From Symbiodinium natans (Eukaryota; Sar; Dinophyceae; Suessiales; Symbiodiniaceae), in the NCBI GenBank assembly GCA_905221605.1, contig CAJNDS010002279.1, positions 5,001-69,000 on the forward strand: 64,000 nt of DNA, read 5' to 3'. The stretch's first letter is position 1. Every line of letters starts with the position of its first letter. Positions 12,501 to 21,268 of the stretch are shown here, piece by piece. The notes under the pieces are model-generated. The model was not told the origin of the DNA. It did not search any database and worked only from the letters and a program-made list of their open reading frames with translations. Both the position numbers and the translations under genes were made by a program.

Positions 12501-15500
12501 GGGCGTGAGGTTGGGTTTCAGGCTTTCAGGTTCGGGGTTTGCAGGTTGGGGATGGGTGTTGAAAGCCATAGCAGGTGATGATCATGGAAACCCCTTGGGA
12601 ACCTACAAAAAAGTAAGGCTTTTGGTTCCTAATCTATCCTGCTGTCTTTGCAAAGACCCCACGAGCAAACGCATTCTAAACCTTAGTGCCCCAGGGCTCC
12701 TCATCTGGGTGTGGGCACTGGGCATTCTTGAGAGTCTCTATGTTCCGATGCACTTGGGCGGTCGGCACTCCGGTGATTCGACTTTTGGGGGGTTCAACCT
12801 GAACTTGTCCGCTGCCCAGGATGCCTTTGTGTGGAGCCCTAAAGCCTCAAGCTTAAACCCTCAACCCTCGACCCTAAACCCTAAACCCCCCTGAACCCTA
12901 AACCACACCCCATGCATGGCTGGAGGACATGGGAAAGCCATCGGAGGCCTGTTTTTTGGACTTTGAGGGGAGGGTTCCTCTAGTCACTAGTCGTTAGGGA
13001 TTATGCCTTGTTTTTGCAAACCTCAGGGAAAGGGAACAGTACAATGTAATCTCGGTAATCTTTGGTTTTGGAGGGTTAAGGCTTCAGGGGTTTCACCCTA
13101 AACCCTAAACCCTAAACCCTAAACCCTAAGCCCTAAGCCCTAAACCCTAAACCCTAAACCCTAAACCCTAAACCCTAAACCCTAAACCTGTTCTGAAGGG
13201 ATGGGGGGTTCCTGGGGGGGTAGGTACCTTGGGAACCTTTGGGATGCTTAGGGAGCCTTAGGGAGTAGTAGGGAGTATTCGGGAACCTTGGGTTACATAC
13301 GCCCCCCTTGAACCCCACCCTCCCTTAAGAACCCTATAAGACTTAGCCTAAACCCTAAACCCTAAATCCTAAACCCTAAACCCTAAACCCTAAACCCTAA
13401 ACCCTAAACCCTAAACCTACAAGTTGGGCGGAGGGGTTCAGGCTTTGAGAAGTCGTGGAGTTTGGTGCCTGGCCAAAGTGGACATGCCTGCGCTCATGCT
13501 TCGGGCTTAAGATTAACGAGGGTTTAGGGTTTACTACTATTTGCTAAAGAATCCCAAAAGAATTTAAAACAAATAATCCCAATATTACCCTGAATAAAGG
13601 AAGAATATATTTATTATTTCGGGGTTCTTAAGCAATTAGTAGTTTAGGGTTTTCGGTTTTAGGGTTTAGAGTTTAGGAGGGCCGACACTCCCCAAGGCTG
13701 GATGCAAAAAGGGTTTACGAGGGTGCTAAGGTATGATTTAGGGTTTAGGGTTTAGGGTTTAGGGTTTAGGGTTTAGGGTTTAGGGTTTAGTCGGGAGCCT
13801 TGGGGAGTAGTGCGGAGTATTCGGGAACCTTGGATTACATGCGCCCTTGGACCCTCCACCCTTAAGAACCCTATGATCATGGGTTTCCCTACTACCCCCC
13901 TCTATTCAAACTACCCCCGCTAGGCTCCCCCCCTTAAATACCCGTAACTAGGCTGAACTATCCCTAAATCGCCTTAATTTACAATTTGGGAACCCATCAG
14001 GGGGGTTGTACGGAAACCCATGATACCCATGATACCCTAAACCCTAAACCCTAAAGTGGCAGGCCTTGATCCGGCTCCTCCGAAGCCCTCAGACGTACAA
14101 CGTGGATGTGAGCAAGACATTGATGGCCCGGTGCTGAGATCAGCCGAGCTCTGGAACAGATGTAATCACATACATGTAATGTAATGTAACGTAATGTAAC
14201 GTAATGTAATGTAACGTAATGCAACGTAATGTATCGTAATGTTACGTAATGCAATGTAATGTATTGTGTAATGTAATGTAATGTAATGCAATGTAATGTA
14301 ATGTAATGTAATGTATGCACGCATGCATGCATGTCTCACTCTCTCTCTCTCTCACTCCACACACACACATATATATATGTATGTACGTGTGTGTGTGTGT
14401 GTGTGTATTGCATGCCCCTCCAATCCGCAAAATCCGGACCCTCCAGAAGCCTCCTGGCAGGTCTTGGCTCCACAGTTCAGGGCTTGGGCCGATCAGCTCA
14501 AAGTGTTGGATGAACGGTTTAGGGTTTAGGGTTTAGGGTTTAGGGTTTAGGGTTTAGGGCTCATTGCAGTTCAAACGGCCGGCATTGAGCCATCACTGTG
14601 CCTTTCCTGGTCGAACCCCTGCGTCGTTCGCACGCACGTGATGCCAGGTCTAGTCTCGTCACGTCGCGGTTAGGGTCTAGGGTTAGCGGTTTAGGGTTTA
14701 GAGTTTAGGGTTTGGCGTTTCGGGTTTAGGGTTTGGGAAGTGCATCGAAGCAATTGTCCAGCAGAAGCAATGTTTTCGAGGGATATCTCAGTGGCGAGGT
14801 CGGCGACACGCTTCAGACAGACATCGTTTTTGGGAACGCGGCAGGCATGAAGACGCTTGGCTGCCTGTAGGCTTATCCGTGTTTTACCTGAACCGGAAGC
14901 ACCCACTGTAACCCCTGAGTGTAGTTTGGGGCTTTATGCCTTTCCTCACATGCAACCCGAAGTGAAGATCGGCGTCTTGCCCTGAAAGCGTCACACAGGA
15001 CTTGGCAGTTTTGGCTGCAATCTATCCGCAAGTGGTAGAAGCCCTAACCCTAAACCCGAAACCCTAAACCCTAAACCCTAAACGTCTCTGTGCCCTTCCG
15101 CTTCAAGACCACGTTTCCTAGCAAAGAATCATGAGAGACTACCCTTTAGGCGCGTAGCGTTTACCTATAGCCAACTAGTTGAAACTTCAAGCTTTTTTTT
15201 GCCTCACCTTGCAGAAATCATATAGTTGAATTATCCTATTTTCTATAGGCAAGTAGTTGAACTTCAAGCTTTTTTTTGCCTTATTTTGCAGTAGTCATAG
15301 AGTTGAGTTATCCTCTTTGAAGGCTGTTGAAGAAGTAAGACTAGCATCCCCAGGCTTGTTTGCGGTAACCCTAAACCCTAAACCCTAAACCCTAAACCCT
15401 AAACCCTAAACCCTAAACCCTAAACCCTAAACCCTAAACCCTAAACCCTAAACCCTAAACCCTAAACCCTACTGGGTTGAGAGTTTCGCCGCCCTAGGAC

Positions 15501-17026
15501 GCTCTTGGTCCTGACTGGCGTGACGTCCAAGGAAGAGCTGGACGAGGAGCCAGCGCCGTGTAGCATTTTTGGGTTACTTGGGGAAGCCCTTGTGACTCAG
15601 AAGTAGGGTTTAGGGTTCAGGGTTTAGGGTCTAGGGTTTAGGGTTTAGGGTGAGTAAGCGTGGGTTATGGGGATTCTACTCGGATTTCTATGGCATGCTC
15701 AGAGTCAGAAGACATACTACATCAACGGAGGCGCAGTGCGGCACCTGCAGTAGAGGTCAACTACCACCGTCGTAACCACCCAACAATACAAGTACTTGGA
15801 AGTACCGAAGTACTTACTTGGAGGTTCATGATACAATTGTAGCTGTACTTATAATAACTGTACTCATAACCATATTAGGGCACTTAAGGGCCTTATAGAA
15901 GTGGGTCAGAAGTACAGTTATACTTGGTTAATAAGTACCATGGAACAACTCGCATCACCATTAACCAAGGGGAAGAACTTTCCTTGTGCCAATTCCTTGG
16001 GAACCCCAAAACCTACTTTTTCGTAGGTGAACTAGAAATCCTGCAAGGGGTTCTAGAATCACAACCTACAAAACATTCGGGTTCTTACGAAAGGTATACA
16101 CATTCCCTTCCGCAAGCCCTGCAACTGGCCACCAGCCCAGTCTTCAAGCACGCAGATATGTACCCTAAACCCTGAACTTAAGACCCTGAACCCTAAACCA
16201 TAAGCCCTGAATTTATTATGTCCCCAAGCCATAAACCCTAGACCCTGAACTGTAGCGCACGCGCAGGAGAGTCGAAACCCTGAACTTAAGTCCCCCAACC
16301 CTATAAACCCTACTTGGAGGTTCATGGTACTTCTTAACCAAAAATTACCTGTACCTGTAACCCACTTATAAGCCCCTTAAGTGCCCTAATATGGTTATAT
16401 ATAAGTACAGATAAAAGTACATTTTCAGTTGGTTAATAAGTACCATGAACCTCCCAGTAGGCATTTTGGTGCCGTCAGCTGCGAGGGGCCTCCTCTTAAT
16501 AGGCGCGTGTCACGTATTTGGTGCCACGTTTGGTCAGGGTAGCAACATTCAAGGTCTGATTCATCTTTTTTCTACGATGTTTTGAGCATTGGTCATGGCA
16601 AGTCACTAGATGTTTAGAGCAGTTTTCGGAACATGGATAGTTACTGAAGTTTGTTTGAACGCCGTACCTAGCAGTCTGTTGAGCATGTTCGCAAACAGGC
16701 ATGAAGACTTGTGACAGCGTATTTTTTATTTGAGCATGTTAGCAAAGGCTTGTGACACAGTCGTAAACCCCCCCACAACTCCAAACCCCCGCTCCTGCCG
16801 CCGGCCCCCCCTTGCCCCCCAAAAAAGCACAAACATGAATTAAGCTCTACACCCGAATCCCTCAACCCTAGCCCTAAACCCTAAACCCCAAACCGCAAAC
16901 CCCAAACCCTAAACCCTAGCCCTAAACCCTAGGCCCTAAACCCTAGAGGAGTTGAAGTCTGGCCAGCCGATTCGTCAGCCGGATTTCGTTCTCCCGAAGT
17001 TGGGCGCGTCCCTGGGTGTTTTCTAG
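2361..17026 (+). CDS. PGP: Phosphoglycolate phosphatase-like HAD hydrolase, multi-exon gene (span)
   Basis: Small exons spread over about 14.7 kb together spell a HAD subfamily IIA phosphatase. Visible in order: motif I VFDCDGVLW, ETLLALRKL followed by the substrate-loop motif TNNSNKTR, SASYTTAAYL, TSDTGLLEECRLLGL, a lysine-containing PPKVWK segment, VSKTLM joined to motif IV VGDTLQTD, then TLLVLTGVTSKEELDEEL and a C-terminal PDFVLPKLG before a TAG stop. This order and spacing match eukaryotic phosphoglycolate/pyridoxal phosphatases. In a photosynthetic dinoflagellate the likely reaction is 2-phosphoglycolate to glycolate in photorespiration; that substrate is inferred from the family. The segment before the GAMADII exon, expected to hold about 40-60 residues, was not located. 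The start codon is the first in-frame ATG before motif I and is provisional. Related pyridoxal or 4-nitrophenyl phosphatase activity is possible. Confidence 0.85.
3170..3290. repeat. ATACAT microsatellite
   Basis: TATACATATACA type repeat just before PGP exon b. Confidence 0.88.
3326..3388 (+). CDS. PGP: PGP exon b: GETLLALRKL segment
   Basis: The frame gives GETLLALRKLTKNCRTERLFT, the helix and strand that precede the TNNS loop in this family. The exon ends at ACG with a GT donor (ACG|GTCCCTTGC), so joining to the acceptor CTCAG|GTAACC restores RLFTVTNNSNKTR in phase 0. The left border is approximate. Microsatellite DNA lies immediately upstream. Confidence 0.7.
3594..3792 (+). mobile_element. 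Family C element C1 with internal telomeric array
   Basis: Left GGACCCAGAGTAGACCCTTA, right TATTCCTAGGTTACCCTTGG then GCTCTAG. About 90 bp of TTTAGGG sit exactly where other C copies carry a single TTTAGGG-like unit. Confidence 0.75.
3859..3951 (+). CDS. PGP: PGP exon c: TNNSNKTR substrate-loop motif
   Basis: Starts after CTCAG and reads VTNNSNKTRAQFLQQLEGKG, the HAD motif II region characteristic of phosphoglycolate phosphatases (TNNS.K.R). The 3' border is uncertain: the frame stays open to GAG 3951 (SSREFE), but the junction to the next exon could not be resolved. Family-C element and telomeric arrays fill the intron upstream. Confidence 0.8.
4852..4964 (+). mobile_element. Family E element E1
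   Basis: CTTTGTGGTGCTC to GTGCAGCCCAAG, flanked by TAGA on both sides. Same body as the BAR-UBA intron 6 (AACTTTAGATCCTTA...TAGCTACCCTCCT). TSD does not begin with G, and the copy lies inside a phosphatase intron. Confidence 0.85.
5545..5623 (+). CDS. PGP: PGP exon d: SASYTTAAYL segment
   Basis: Frame reads VLRMISASYTTAAYLQNMK followed by LKRPPP, matching the [ST]S[SA]Y..A.YL strand-helix of the PGP family. It is followed by a textbook GTAAGG donor at 5624. With that donor the join to the next exon is off by one base, so either a nearby non-canonical donor is used or there is a base error. Confidence 0.7.
5790..5953. repeat. Telomere-type array, CCCTAAA
   Basis: Degenerate for the first 60 bp (CCGTAAA, CCTAGA, CCCTGCA), then regular. 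Between PGP exons d and e. Confidence 0.95.
6026..6094 (+). CDS. PGP: PGP exon e: TSDTGLLEECRLLGL segment
   Basis: Frame reads FIITSDTGLLEECRLLGL then VQGLR, corresponding to the family's KAYV.G..GL..EL...G stretch. The 3' border is set at AGG|GACT. The downstream acceptor CCAG|GACA repeats GAC, so the 1.48-kb intron is GA-AG and phase 0. The intron begins almost directly with TTTAGGG repeats. Confidence 0.7.
6837..6925 (+). mobile_element. Family A element (partial)
   Basis: CTTGGCGGTTCATAGTACTT then CCCACTTAGAAGGCCCCTTG; the right inverted repeat is lost. Confidence 0.55.
7576..7674 (+). CDS. PGP: PGP exon f: ARPHVDAIVARLHV segment
   Basis: After CTCCAG the frame reads DMMAAVDAIKARPHVDAIVA then RLHVKHDDSLRKR. 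This fits the family strand before the GxDxxFxY loop (family: ..VDAVVVGLD..F.Y.KL). VARLHV instead of VVGLD is a departure. The right border merges into TTTAGGG repeats: AGAGG|GTTTAG would use a donor lying in the telomeric unit itself. Position is supported mainly by the clean in-frame join to exon e. Confidence 0.6.
7721..7812 (+). mobile_element. Family H element H4
   Basis: CTACTGTTTGCTGAAGAAAA to GGGGTTCTGAAGCAAATGGT then AG. In the unassigned part of the phosphatase gene. Confidence 0.72.
8461..8563 (+). mobile_element. Family H element H5
   Basis: CTGCTGTTTGCATAAGAACC to GGGGTTCTTAAGCGACTAGT then AG. Confidence 0.72.
9052..9163 (+). mobile_element. Family C element C2
   Basis: CTAGGGCCCCGGATTGGCCC to TTCCTAGGTTACTCTTGGGT then CTA, no telomeric insert. 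Confidence 0.65.
9480..9970. repeat. ACAT / ATGT / GT microsatellites
   Basis: CATACATACA, TATATATA, TGTGTGTG and ATGTATGT blocks around a 120-bp unique core. Open frames here reflect low complexity only. Confidence 0.9.
10634..10748. repeat. 63-bp tandem duplication
   Basis: TTGAGCCGTCTTGGAGCAGA occurs at about 10635 and 10698 with the same continuation to CAACAGAAGCCCC. Confidence 0.9.
10801..10857 (+). CDS. Possible CCP-like module start inside PGP intron
   Basis: SDTGGVLGKTVHMGQELKAL resembles NGC.GI.GKTV.SG but lacks both cysteines. Preceded by a 63-bp tandem duplication. If not module-like it could be part of the missing phosphatase exons, although the match to that family is poor. 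Confidence 0.3.
11645..11716 (+). CDS. PGP: PGP exon g: GNGAMADIIGR...PPKVWK
   Basis: Between CCAG and AAG|GCCT the frame reads VRAIGNGAMADIIGRSFD then PPKVWK, equivalent to the family's PG.GAMV..I......P..VGKPS. The Lys of PPKVWK is in the region of the conserved GKPS lysine. The intron to exon h is GC-AG and is bordered by the 4-bp repeat GCCT on both sides, giving PPKVWKALIRLLRS in frame. Confidence 0.7.
11725..11895. repeat. Homogenised variant array TTTTAGGG / TTTTTGGG
   Basis: 8-bp units TTTTAGGG with a central block of TTTTTGGG, returning to TTTAGGG at both ends. Begins 9 bp after PGP exon g. Confidence 0.9.
11896..12430. repeat. Degenerate telomere-like stretch
   Basis: Irregular GGGTTTAGGG, GGGTTCAGGG and GGCTTTGAGGGGTTTC mixtures. 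Reads as an old, decayed array; no exon seen. Confidence 0.7.
12440..12900. other. Unique stretch in PGP intron, unrecognised frame
   Basis: Open from 12496 to 12894 (132 codons), ending in telomeric units. Contains LLIWVWALGILESLYVPMHL, hydrophobic. In the intron between exons g and h, so probably not coding. Confidence 0.4.
13094..13192. repeat. Telomere-type array, CCCTAAA
   Basis: Regular units with two CCCTAAG variants; another array follows at 13331-13421. Confidence 0.95.
13534..13642 (+). mobile_element. Family H element H1 inserted in a telomeric array
   Basis: CTACTATTTGCTAAAGAATC to GGGGTTCTTAAGCAATTAGT then AG. Target copies are TTTA on both sides and are themselves parts of TTTAGGG units. 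Confidence 0.82.
14063..14125 (+). CDS. PGP: PGP exon h: ALIRLLRS...VSKTLM
   Basis: Exactly 21 codons, phase 0 on both sides. ALIRLLRSPQTYNVDVSKTL then M corresponds to the helix and strand before motif IV (family: YG.D.SRTLMVGD). Borders are GGCAG|GCC on the left and ATG|GCCC on the right, so a GC donor. The downstream intron carries the GTAAT/GTAAC pentamer array. Confidence 0.85.
14168..14320. repeat. Pentanucleotide array GTAAT / GTAAC
   Basis: About 30 units, mixed GTAAT, GTAAC, GCAAT. In the PGP intron between VSKTLM and VGDTLQTD. TGCATGCA and CTCTCT/ACAC/GTGT runs follow to 14408. Confidence 0.93.
14799..14851 (+). CDS. PGP: PGP exon i: HAD motif IV VGDTLQTD
   Basis: Starts after GCGAG and reads VGDTLQTDIVFGNAAGMK, the acidic Mg-binding motif IV (GDxxxxD) plus the following FG..GM.T strand. 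It ends at ATG AA|GACGCTT. The next exon begins after CTAG|GACGCTC, so GACGCT is duplicated at the two ends of the intron and the splice is GA-AG. Confidence 0.88.
15166..15323. repeat. About 80-bp tandem duplication in PGP intron
   Basis: CTATAGCCAACTAGTTGAAA and CTATAGGCAAGTAGTTGAAC begin the two copies. Each holds AAGCTTTTTTTTGCC, then TTGCAG, then TATCCT. Confidence 0.9.
15365..15471. repeat. Telomere-type array in the intron between the PGP motif IV and LVLTGV exons
   Basis: About 15 perfect CCCTAAA units, 27 bp from exon j. Confidence 0.95.
15498..15546 (+). CDS. PGP: PGP exon j: TLLVLTGVTSKEELDE
   Basis: Reads TLLVLTGVTSKEELDE directly in frame from exon i; LVLTGV is a hallmark of the family just after motif IV. 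GAGGAG appears both here (15544-15549) and at the start of the last exon, so the intron is flanked by direct repeats and reads as GA-AG. Confidence 0.88.
15817..15945 (-). mobile_element. Family A element, reverse interior, in PGP intron
   Basis: Interior (GGGCACTTAAGGGCCTTATA) is the reverse complement of the other copies; right end degraded. Shows that elements insert in either orientation. Confidence 0.7.
16313..16457 (+). mobile_element. Family A element in PGP intron
   Basis: CTTGGAGGTTCATGGTACTT to GTACCATGAACCTCCCAG, CCTA/TAGG extending the inverted repeat outward. Lies between exons j and k. Confidence 0.82.
16949..17026 (+). CDS. PGP: PGP last exon k with stop
   Basis: Frame reads ELKSGQPIRQPDFVLPKLGA then SLGVF and TAG at 17024-17026. 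P.FVLPSLG is the usual C-terminal strand of phosphoglycolate phosphatases, so the stop is at the expected place. GGGGGTTTAGG-type repeats begin about 10 bp after the stop; no clear polyadenylation signal is seen. Confidence 0.85.
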   Translation, partial: ELKSGQPIRQPDFVLPKLGASLGVF

Positions 17027-17056
17027 GGTGCTTAGGGGGGGTGGGGGGGGGAGGGT

Positions 17057-17215
17057 TCGGGTTTAGGGTTTAGGGGAAGTTTAGGGTTTCGGGTTTAGGG
17101 GGTTTAGGGGGTTGAGGGGGTTGAGGGGGTTGAGGGGGTTTAGGGGGTTTAGTGGGTTTAGGGGGATGAGGGGGATGAGGGGGATTGGGGGGTTTAGGGG
17201 GTTTAGGGGGTTTGG
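17057..17215. repeat. Variant array GGGGGTTTA / GGGGGTTGA
   Basis: Units of GGGGGTTTAG, GGGGGTTGAG and GGGGGATGAG just after the PGP stop codon. Confidence 0.85.
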
Positions 17216-17983
17216 GGTGGGTGTTTAGGAGGGCGTTCATGGCTTCTATTTGTTTGGGTGGTGGGGGTGGGAGGGGGGGCGGGTGGTTTAAATGCTACCC
17301 AAAAGTGTAGGGTTGAACAGAATACTATATGCTTTACGAACCGCTCCTCCGTGATGATCTTTCATTTATGTTGGGGGTTCACAAGCTTGTTTGAGGCTTA
17401 ATGGTGTGGGCGTTTTTGAGTTTGAGAATTTTTTGGAAGGTGATATTGGCCATGGGCTTTATGTTACATCGTCTGTTCGCGTGAATCCCCCTCCAAGAAC
17501 CTTCACGAAGCACTTTTTCCCAGGTTTGTGGAGCGTGGCGACATCCGGGCCTGATGAGAAGTGCTGCGAAATGTGGGGGAGAAAATATGATCCCCCATAC
17601 TTCGCAGGCTTCAGCGAAGCAGCTTGTGCGGAATGCCACCCAGCGACAGGGAGAGAAGAGGGGACCCCAAAAACCTTCTAAGAACCCAAAAACCCTTCGA
17701 ACCTGACAAAAACCTAAACCCTAAACCCTAAGCCCTAAACCCTAAACCCTACACCCCAAGAACCCTAAATCACACCCCCCCTTCTGGGGCGGAGTCTGCC
17801 ACTCCGAAGCTTGCTTCTGTAGCAATGAGTACCGGCTGTGCTGGGCGAGTGCCCGGGCATGTCGCAGAACCAGAGAAAGGGGGGTTTGATATGATAGGGT
17901 TTAGGGTTTAGGGTTTGGGGTTTAGGGTTTAGGGTTTAGGGTTTAGGGTTTAGGGCTTAGGGTTTAGGGTTTAGGGTTTAGGG

Positions 17984-18080
17984 CTAGGACTCGGCGTAGG
18001 CCCTTATTCCCTTTTTGTTTAGGGTTTGGGTCCCTTCCAAGCCCCTGTCAACCGAAAAAGGGCACCTAACGTTTACTCAA
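17984..18080 (+). mobile_element. Family C element C6
   Basis: CTAGGACTCGGCGTAGGCCC onwards; the left end abuts a TTTAGGG array directly and the right end is degraded. Confidence 0.55.
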
Positions 18081-18872
18081 TTGACAGGGTTGGTGGGGTT
18101 TGAAGTTATGAATTATTTTGTAAAATTGAGATACGTGAATATTTATATAAAATATTTAATAATAATAGGCTTTTAGGAGCTCATGCACGCGACATGCCCT
18201 GGCTATAGTAATTTCCAGTTCCACTTCTTCGTGGGGCGCACATACATTCCACAGAACTGCAGACTCCGGCGAGTTCCAAGCAGATACGGCACGCAAGCCG
18301 TTGTCGCTCGGGTCTCGACTCCTCTGGCCAGAGTAGCAAGCCCTCAAGGCCCATTTAACGTCCCTAAACCCTAACCCCTAAACCCTAGCCCCTAAACCCT
18401 AAACCCCCTAAGCCATAAGCCATAGTACCGCACTGTTGTGCACGTACCATGCCATGCATGACAGCGGGCTCAAGAGACTGGGATGGTCTTAGGCTCGCTT
18501 TCCTCCACCCGATTCCTCCCCAACTTTGCTTAGGGAAGTTTCTGGCCATCGGCAGCCAGTAAGTCCAGCTTTTAAAAAAGGGTTTATAGTTTTAGGATAT
18601 CCTGAAGACACCCTACACCTCAAGCCATTTTAGACCCTAAACCCATGGACCCTGGGATGAGCTAACAGCTGGGGTCTCGCCTTTTAAGGTTTCACCCACT
18701 GAACCACGGCACGCGCATGGCATTGGCTAGCCACTGTCTTCGGATGCATGCCCACGTCGACCGTGCAGAAACCTAATGGCACCCTAAACCCCTATCCCTA
18801 AACCCTAAACCCTAGACTCGGCCCCCCCCCCCCCCCACCCTCTCTTCCCCCTCCCCTGAACCGGAAGCCAAA

Positions 18873-18911
18873 TCCCTATAAAGGACTGTTAGTATAAGGG
18901 GAGCATCTCAA
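18873..18911 (+). mobile_element. Family B right-end fragment
   Basis: CCCTATAAAGGACTGTTAGT then ATAAGGGGAGCATCTCAA. Confidence 0.5.
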
Positions 18912-20353
18912 CCCCAATCCCTAGACTGTGCAGGCTCTTGGGATACTTTTACATGTATCCTCATAGGGCTTAAGAGGATGAAATTCTTGTCAGGGGGTTT
19001 AGGAGATTTTCCCTACAAAGATCCAGTAACTTAAGGTCATTCCCTACTAAAAATCAGCAACCTACGCCCCAAGCAACCGAACGCATAACCCAATTTCCCC
19101 AAGTGTCTGAGACCGTCTCTATCTACAGTTTTGTGGATTATACCAACAAATGAAGGGAGCTACTAGCTACTAAACCCTAAACCCTAAACCCCAAACCCTA
19201 AACCCTAAACCCTAAACAGTCCCAGGCCCCTACTAAGACATGACTGTGGCACGCGGGCGCACACTCGCGCAAGTGCACTTTGCGAGTCCCGGGCCTTCTT
19301 GCGCCGGACCAGAGGCTCGCCGTTTTGGGGCTTAGGGTTTAGGGTTTAGGGTTTATAAGGTTTAGGGTTTAGGGTCACCCCCCGACAATGCACCTTAGGA
19401 CCTTAGGTCTGTGTATGGTAGCAAGAAGGGTCGTTTGCGATGTCAGTCTGGAGTGAGCCCCATGTCCGGTCCCCAGAGGAAGTATGAGAGCTTCCGCGTT
19501 TCGCCCTTTGCCAAGCAGAGTGGGCGAAGCTGCGAAGTGGCATGTTGAACCGCGATTTGCAAAAGCCGAGGAGAACGGGAGGGGAGAACGGGGGGCCGCC
19601 AAACTGCCGCCAGATTTTTCCTTGACCTCGAGAGCAGCGCCTACCAAAGTCGGAATAAACACTATACTATTCCCGCGTGGTCCCCAAGAAAAATTGGACT
19701 ATACTGAATCCCCAAAATAAAAACCAAGTTGAGGGGTGCTCAGCCCAGTTGCCGTAGGCCGCTCCAGGGCGGGCCCCCTTCATTCCTCACAGGGAGGCAG
19801 ATCAGATGGAGAGGTCTTGTGATGGTGCGCGCTGTATGCAGAACCGAGAGAAAGATCAGGGCTTGCTGGTTTCGGCGATATAGGGGGCTAAACCCTAAAC
19901 CCTAAACCCTAAACCCTGAACCCTAAACCCTAAACCCTAAACCCTAATTAGGGGGGTTGTGTTTGGGGGGTGCAAGACGAGGTTTCATCAGCACCTATAG
20001 CCCTCTCAAAGTGTGCCTAAAGTTTCGGGCCCCCCCCTGCCCCCTACTGCAGCATCACTTCTGAACAAGGATAGGCCAGAGAAGCAGGGGTTTAGGGTTT
20101 AGGGTTTAGGGTTTAGGGTTAGGGTTTAGGGTTTAGGGGGGCCTCCCCCACACCCCTTCAAAAACTTCTTCAGAACATGTTGACCCTCGTACTCACCTCA
20201 AACTACAGAAAGCGCGATGAGCCCTACAGACCCCCGGGGAGGCAGAAGCTCAAAGGGTGTCGGGTTTAGGGCTCCTTTGGCGGGGTTTCAGGTATCAGCC
20301 ATACAACATATATAGACCCTATATGAGCCCAATCTTGGAACCTAGTCTGCTGG

Positions 20354-20452
20354 CTGGTTCTTCATAGGGAATTGAGGGAATGAGGTAACCTATATCATCC
20401 CTTAAAGGTGAAATGTGGGGCCCTAATTCCCTTATTCCCTACTAAGAACCAG
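20354..20452 (+). mobile_element. Family G element
   Basis: CTGGTTCTTCATAGGGAATT to TTATTCCCTACTAAGAACCA then G. No telomeric insert; a head-to-head telomeric junction begins 5 bp to its right. Confidence 0.75.
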
Positions 20453-20456
20453 ATTA

Positions 20457-20592
20457 AGGTTTAGGGTTTAGGGTAAACCCTAAACCCTAAACCCTAAACC
20501 CTAAACCCTAAACCCTAAACCCTAAACCCTAAACCCTAAACCCTAAACCCTAAACCCTAAACCCTAAACCCTAAACCCTAAACCCTAACCCA
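20457..20592. repeat. Head-to-head telomeric arrays
   Basis: TTTAGGG units (20458-20474) switch to CCCTAAA (20475-20592) with only TAAA shared at the junction. Confidence 0.92.
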
Positions 20593-20871
20593 GAGAAAGT
20601 CTGAGGCCCGATCCTTGTGATGCCCCCACTGGCGTGGCTACTTCCGCACTTCGTGGGGCTTTGGGAGCTCGGGCTTCCAGTGGGTTTAGGGTTTAGGGTT
20701 TAGGGCTTCTAGAGGTTCTGGCGGTTTAGAGCTTCGAGTTATGGGATTGGTAGGTTTTCGGTTAACGGCCCAAGGCCCCAAAGCCTCGATTCCTGACGGA
20801 TTTGAGGGGTTCATTGGAGAAGGGGGGCTCTGACATTCTGGGGCTCTGAGGTTCAGGCGAGGATTTCAATC

Positions 20872-20998
20872 CCTATGTATACATATATAGATATAAATAT
20901 AAATAAATAAATAAATATATATATATATATCTCTCTCTGTGTGTATTTATATGTGTATATGATATATATATATATAGAGAGAGACATATACATACACA
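20872..20998. repeat. AT-rich microsatellites
   Basis: ATAAATAA, ATATAT, CTCTCTCT and GAGAGA blocks. Confidence 0.88.
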
Positions 20999-21150
20999 CA
21001 TCTCTTGTTGTCTGAAGGGTTCGTCTTTGAATCCATCAGGAACTGGACACGCTTGATAGAAGGCGTTGGCGAGTGTAGCTGACTAAACCCTAAGCCCTAA
21101 ACCCTAGATCACCCTGAGACCTAAGCGCTAAGCCCTAAACCCTAAACCCT

Positions 21151-21268
21151 GCAGAACCCTTCGGCCAATCCGGAATTCGCGGAGGTCGAGTTCGCCTCGA
21201 AGGAGGGTACCTGCAAGGAGGGCACGACACTGGCATCTGCGAAGCCTGCCCGCAGAGGGAAGTCTGCT
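21151..21268 (+). CDS. CCP-like module exon (CKEGTTLAS)
   Basis: Open frame after CCCTGCAG: NPEFAEVEFASKEG then TCKEGTTLASAKPARRGK. CKEGTT-L recurs at 61.2 kb (CKEGTTILHGKSC), which supports it as a real variant of the module's first half. Confidence 0.5.

Larger units (their letters stand above)
17030..21150. other. Between phosphatase and first clear module exon
   Basis: Repeat arrays, element C6, a B fragment and G2. Unique islands at 17.35-17.70, 18.18-18.36, 18.68-18.78 and 19.38-19.72 kb have open frames that I do not recognise. Confidence 0.5.

Noticed and set aside
14168-14320. CRISPR-like array
   Set aside because: Pentamer microsatellite without spacers.
14456-14516. Open + strand stretch SWQVLAPQFRAWADQLKVLD
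   Set aside because: Looks exon-like but sits between exons h and i, which join directly in frame (KTLM to VGDT). Kept as intronic unless transcripts show otherwise.
14691-14906. Minus-strand frame with GASGSGKT, like a Walker A motif
   Set aside because: It is antisense to the PGP motif IV exon (VGDTLQTD on the + strand). No Walker B or other ATPase motif follows, and the match is in the intron part.
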